A stretch of 64,000 nt of DNA, taken from contig NC_043987.1 in the NCBI RefSeq assembly GCF_902150065.1, forward strand, positions 19,440,487-19,504,486, read 5' to 3'. The notes beneath the pieces are model-generated. The model saw only the letters and a list, made by a program, of their open reading frames with translations. It was not told where the DNA came from and did not search any database. The DNA is from Myripristis murdjan. Lineage: Eukaryota > Chordata > Actinopteri > Holocentriformes > Holocentridae. Below are positions 62,175-64,000 of the stretch, one piece after another; positions within the stretch are counted from its first letter, which is position 1, and each line of letters begins with the position of its first letter. Both the position numbers and the translations under genes were made by a program.

Positions 62175-63372
62175 TTAACACTTTACAATACTGGTGCACT
62201 AATACACATTCATTAATGCTTAACTAATGCACAGATCACCATCAGTTAATCAATGACTCATGCAAAACTAAGCCATGCATCAGTGTTTACTGCATCAGCA
62301 ACTTATATAGAGTCTATCTGATTAACATATCATGTCATAATTGCTATTAATTAAGTCTTCCATTGTAGATTAATTTCCTTTCAACCTCTAGCATTAATTA
62401 ATCCTGTAAATTCCTGTGTTAATTCCATCAGTGGTTTGAGGCCATGGATTTCAGCTTGCAGGTGTCTGCAGCTGGGATACCAGTGTACCAAATGAACCGG
62501 CACGACTGTTAATGTTTTGTTGTTCATGGGACAGGGATATTCCTGGTTGAGGCTCGCAGTCCACGATTCAAAGGCAAGACACGGAGAACATCCAGCCAGG
62601 TGTTGCTATTTAGTAACAGCTGTAAATCATTCAAACATTAGTGTGGATGTGTCAACTTCAAACGTTAGTGTAAATGTGTGGCCTGTCAGGCAGTAAAACC
62701 AATAACCATAAGCACATATGTGCTTCACCAAGTCATGGCATAATGATATCTTCGAAAATCATTAGCTAATAATTCATTATCTTTATTTTTTTGCTACTGG
62801 CTACTGTCGAACAGCGAAATCATGATCAGCATCCGTTTTAATGAATCGTTAGCTAATGATTTGCGAAGACTTCATTATGCTTTTGTTTTGCCTTGACTTA
62901 ACTGTTTTTTTTTTTTAATGACTTTACTTGGTAAGGCACATGACAATTAAGTCATTATAGTATATATGTGGTTATGGTAATTGCTTTAGATACTGGCTAA
63001 GAGGCCATTCATCGATTTATAGCTTCACTTATGCTCAAATAGCAGTAAACAGCATTAGGTGCACTGGCATCCCAGTTACAGTCAGCAAGTTGAAATCCAT
63101 GGCTTAGACCCATTGCAGTAATAAACACAGGAATTTACAGTATTAATGCTAGATGTTTATAGGGAATTAATCCATGATGACAGACTTAACTAATAGCAAT
63201 TATGACTCATTCTGTTAATCAGATAGACTCTTTATTAGTTGCTGATGCAGGAAACATTAACACATGGCTTACTTCTTTATGAATCACACATTAACCCATG
63301 ATGATCTCTGCATTAGTTAAACATTAATAATGCACATTAGTGCATTATTAATCCACTATTTTAAGTGTTACC
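62175..63372. mobile_element. 1.2-kb palindromic foldback DNA transposon (non-autonomous)
   Basis: The two halves are inverted copies of each other along nearly the whole element. The left end (TTAACACTTTACAATACTGG) matches the reverse complement of the right end (GGTAACACTTAAAATAGTGG), and the match continues inward through GAGTCTATCTGATTAACA, CTGTAAATTCCTGTGTT, CCATGGATTTCA, CATAAGCACATATGTG-like and AATCATTAGCTAAT segments to a short centre near 62,800. Many point differences separate the arms, so it is not recent. No transposase frame is present. It resembles the long-inverted-repeat miniature elements common in teleosts; I cannot assign a superfamily. It ends about 150 bases downstream of the ush1g stop codon. 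Confidence 0.8.
63231..63236 (-). terminator. Candidate ush1g poly(A) signal inside the foldback element
   Basis: AATAAA on the minus strand, about 285 bases after the ush1g stop. I found no canonical AATAAA or ATTAAA between the stop and this site. Confidence 0.35.
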
Positions 63373-63477
63373 GAAGTTTTCATTTGAAAAGGCATTTCCT
63401 CAATGGCTAATCTCTATGACTGGAAGAGAGATGAATTGTTAAAAATCTCCTTAAAATCCATCTATCCATTAAAATCT

Positions 63478-63481
<4 letters not shown>

Positions 63482-63510
<29 letters not shown>
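63482..63510 (+). repeat. Poly(A) run next to the ush1g stop
   Basis: 29 A residues on the plus strand, so the ush1g message would carry a U run within ten bases of its stop codon. Confidence 0.9.
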
Positions 63511-63513
<3 letters not shown>

Positions 63514-63518
63514 AGATC

Positions 63519-64000
63519 TTACAATTCTGTGTCTTCAATGCAGTCTGGATCCTCAATGGTCTCCAGGCGTCTCTTGCAGGCATCTAAGATCTTCTTCCTT
63601 GGTCCTAAGGGGATGTGGATGCTCTTGAGGTCATGGTCAGAGCATAGCAATAGTGCATCAAGGTCGATCTTCTCTCTTTTGAAGATGGAGATGAACTCAG
63701 TCATGCTCTGGGTGGCCAAGAAGACCTCCAGGGGGCTTGTCTCAGGCTCATCATCATCATCCAGCCCAAGCTCCACCTCATCCCAAGGCAACTCCTCCAC
63801 ATTCCTCTCCTGCAAGCTATGTGCACTGCCAATGCTGTCTTCATACAGACTGGGAGCATGCTCCAGCCTGCTGCGTAAACGTACAGCGTTGCCTGACCGG
63901 TTCATGTCCCCCACGCTGGCATCATCCCGTCCACCAAGGCCAAACATCCCTCCACTCACATAGTTTCTCCTAAAAACCATGGTGCCCAGACCAGGCCGGT
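63519..64000 (-). CDS. ush1g: USH1G (SANS), C-terminal part with SAM domain, runs off the right edge
   Basis: The open frame covers the last 160 residues and continues beyond the window. It contains a charged linker ([20 protein letters not shown]) and then the SAM domain ([19 protein letters not shown] to [15 protein letters not shown]), and ends in DTEL, the PDZ-binding motif by which SANS binds harmonin. USH1G is a scaffold of the Usher type 1 complex at the stereocilia tip-link of hair cells and in photoreceptors. The N-terminal ankyrin repeats must lie to the right of this window. The visible part is intact. Confidence 0.95.
   Translation of the reverse strand, partial: RPGLGTMVFRRNYVSGGMFGLGGRDDASVGDMNRSGNAVRLRSRLEHAPSLYEDSIGSAHSLQERNVEELPWDEVELGLDDDDEPETSPLEVFLATQSMTEFISIFKREKIDLDALLLCSDHDLKSIHIPLGPRKKILDACKRRLETIEDPDCIEDTEL

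Overview
The window is vertebrate nuclear DNA, almost certainly from a ray-finned (teleost) fish. The genes have short exons with GT-AG introns and their translations follow vertebrate proteins closely. There are very many CA/GT, CT/GA and TA microsatellites, small hAT-type elements, and a run of genes related to human 17q25 (FAM104A, HID1, OTOP2, USH1G). No bacterial, viral or LTR-element genes were seen.

Layout. Positions 1-36,280 hold no gene I can recognise. They contain dense microsatellites, one hAT-like relic (13,221-13,556), another non-autonomous repeat (35,041-35,416), a LINE/SINE 3' tail relic (33,095-33,135), and several blocks that look regulatory, mostly between 11 and 20 kb: a CpG-rich island, two CCAAT-box clusters, a CRE/octamer block and a short GC-rich reading frame on the minus strand. 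From 36,284 the window becomes gene-dense: fam104a/vcf1 (minus), hid1 (plus, 19 coding exons, 800 aa), otop2 (minus, 7 coding exons, 575 aa), amn (plus, one uninterrupted 479-aa exon), trim16 (minus, 6 coding exons, 520 aa), a 1.2-kb foldback transposon, and the last coding exon of ush1g (minus, running off the right edge). I rebuilt the exon structures by hand from splice sites, and in every multi-exon gene the phases add up to an open frame.

The genes are not an operon and do not share one pathway. hid1 acts at the trans-Golgi in secretory granule formation. otop2 encodes a proton channel. amn is the membrane anchor of the cubilin endocytic receptor. trim16 is a RING-less B-box/SPRY protein. 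ush1g is the Usher type 1 scaffold of hair cells. fam104a is a small nuclear cofactor of the p97/VCP ATPase. The most notable points are the intronless amn placed between otop2 and ush1g, the nearly fully palindromic element beside ush1g, which may supply that gene's poly(A) signal, and the gene-free 11-20 kb stretch, whose CCAAT clusters and GC-biased minus-strand frame could mark an undescribed transcription unit.
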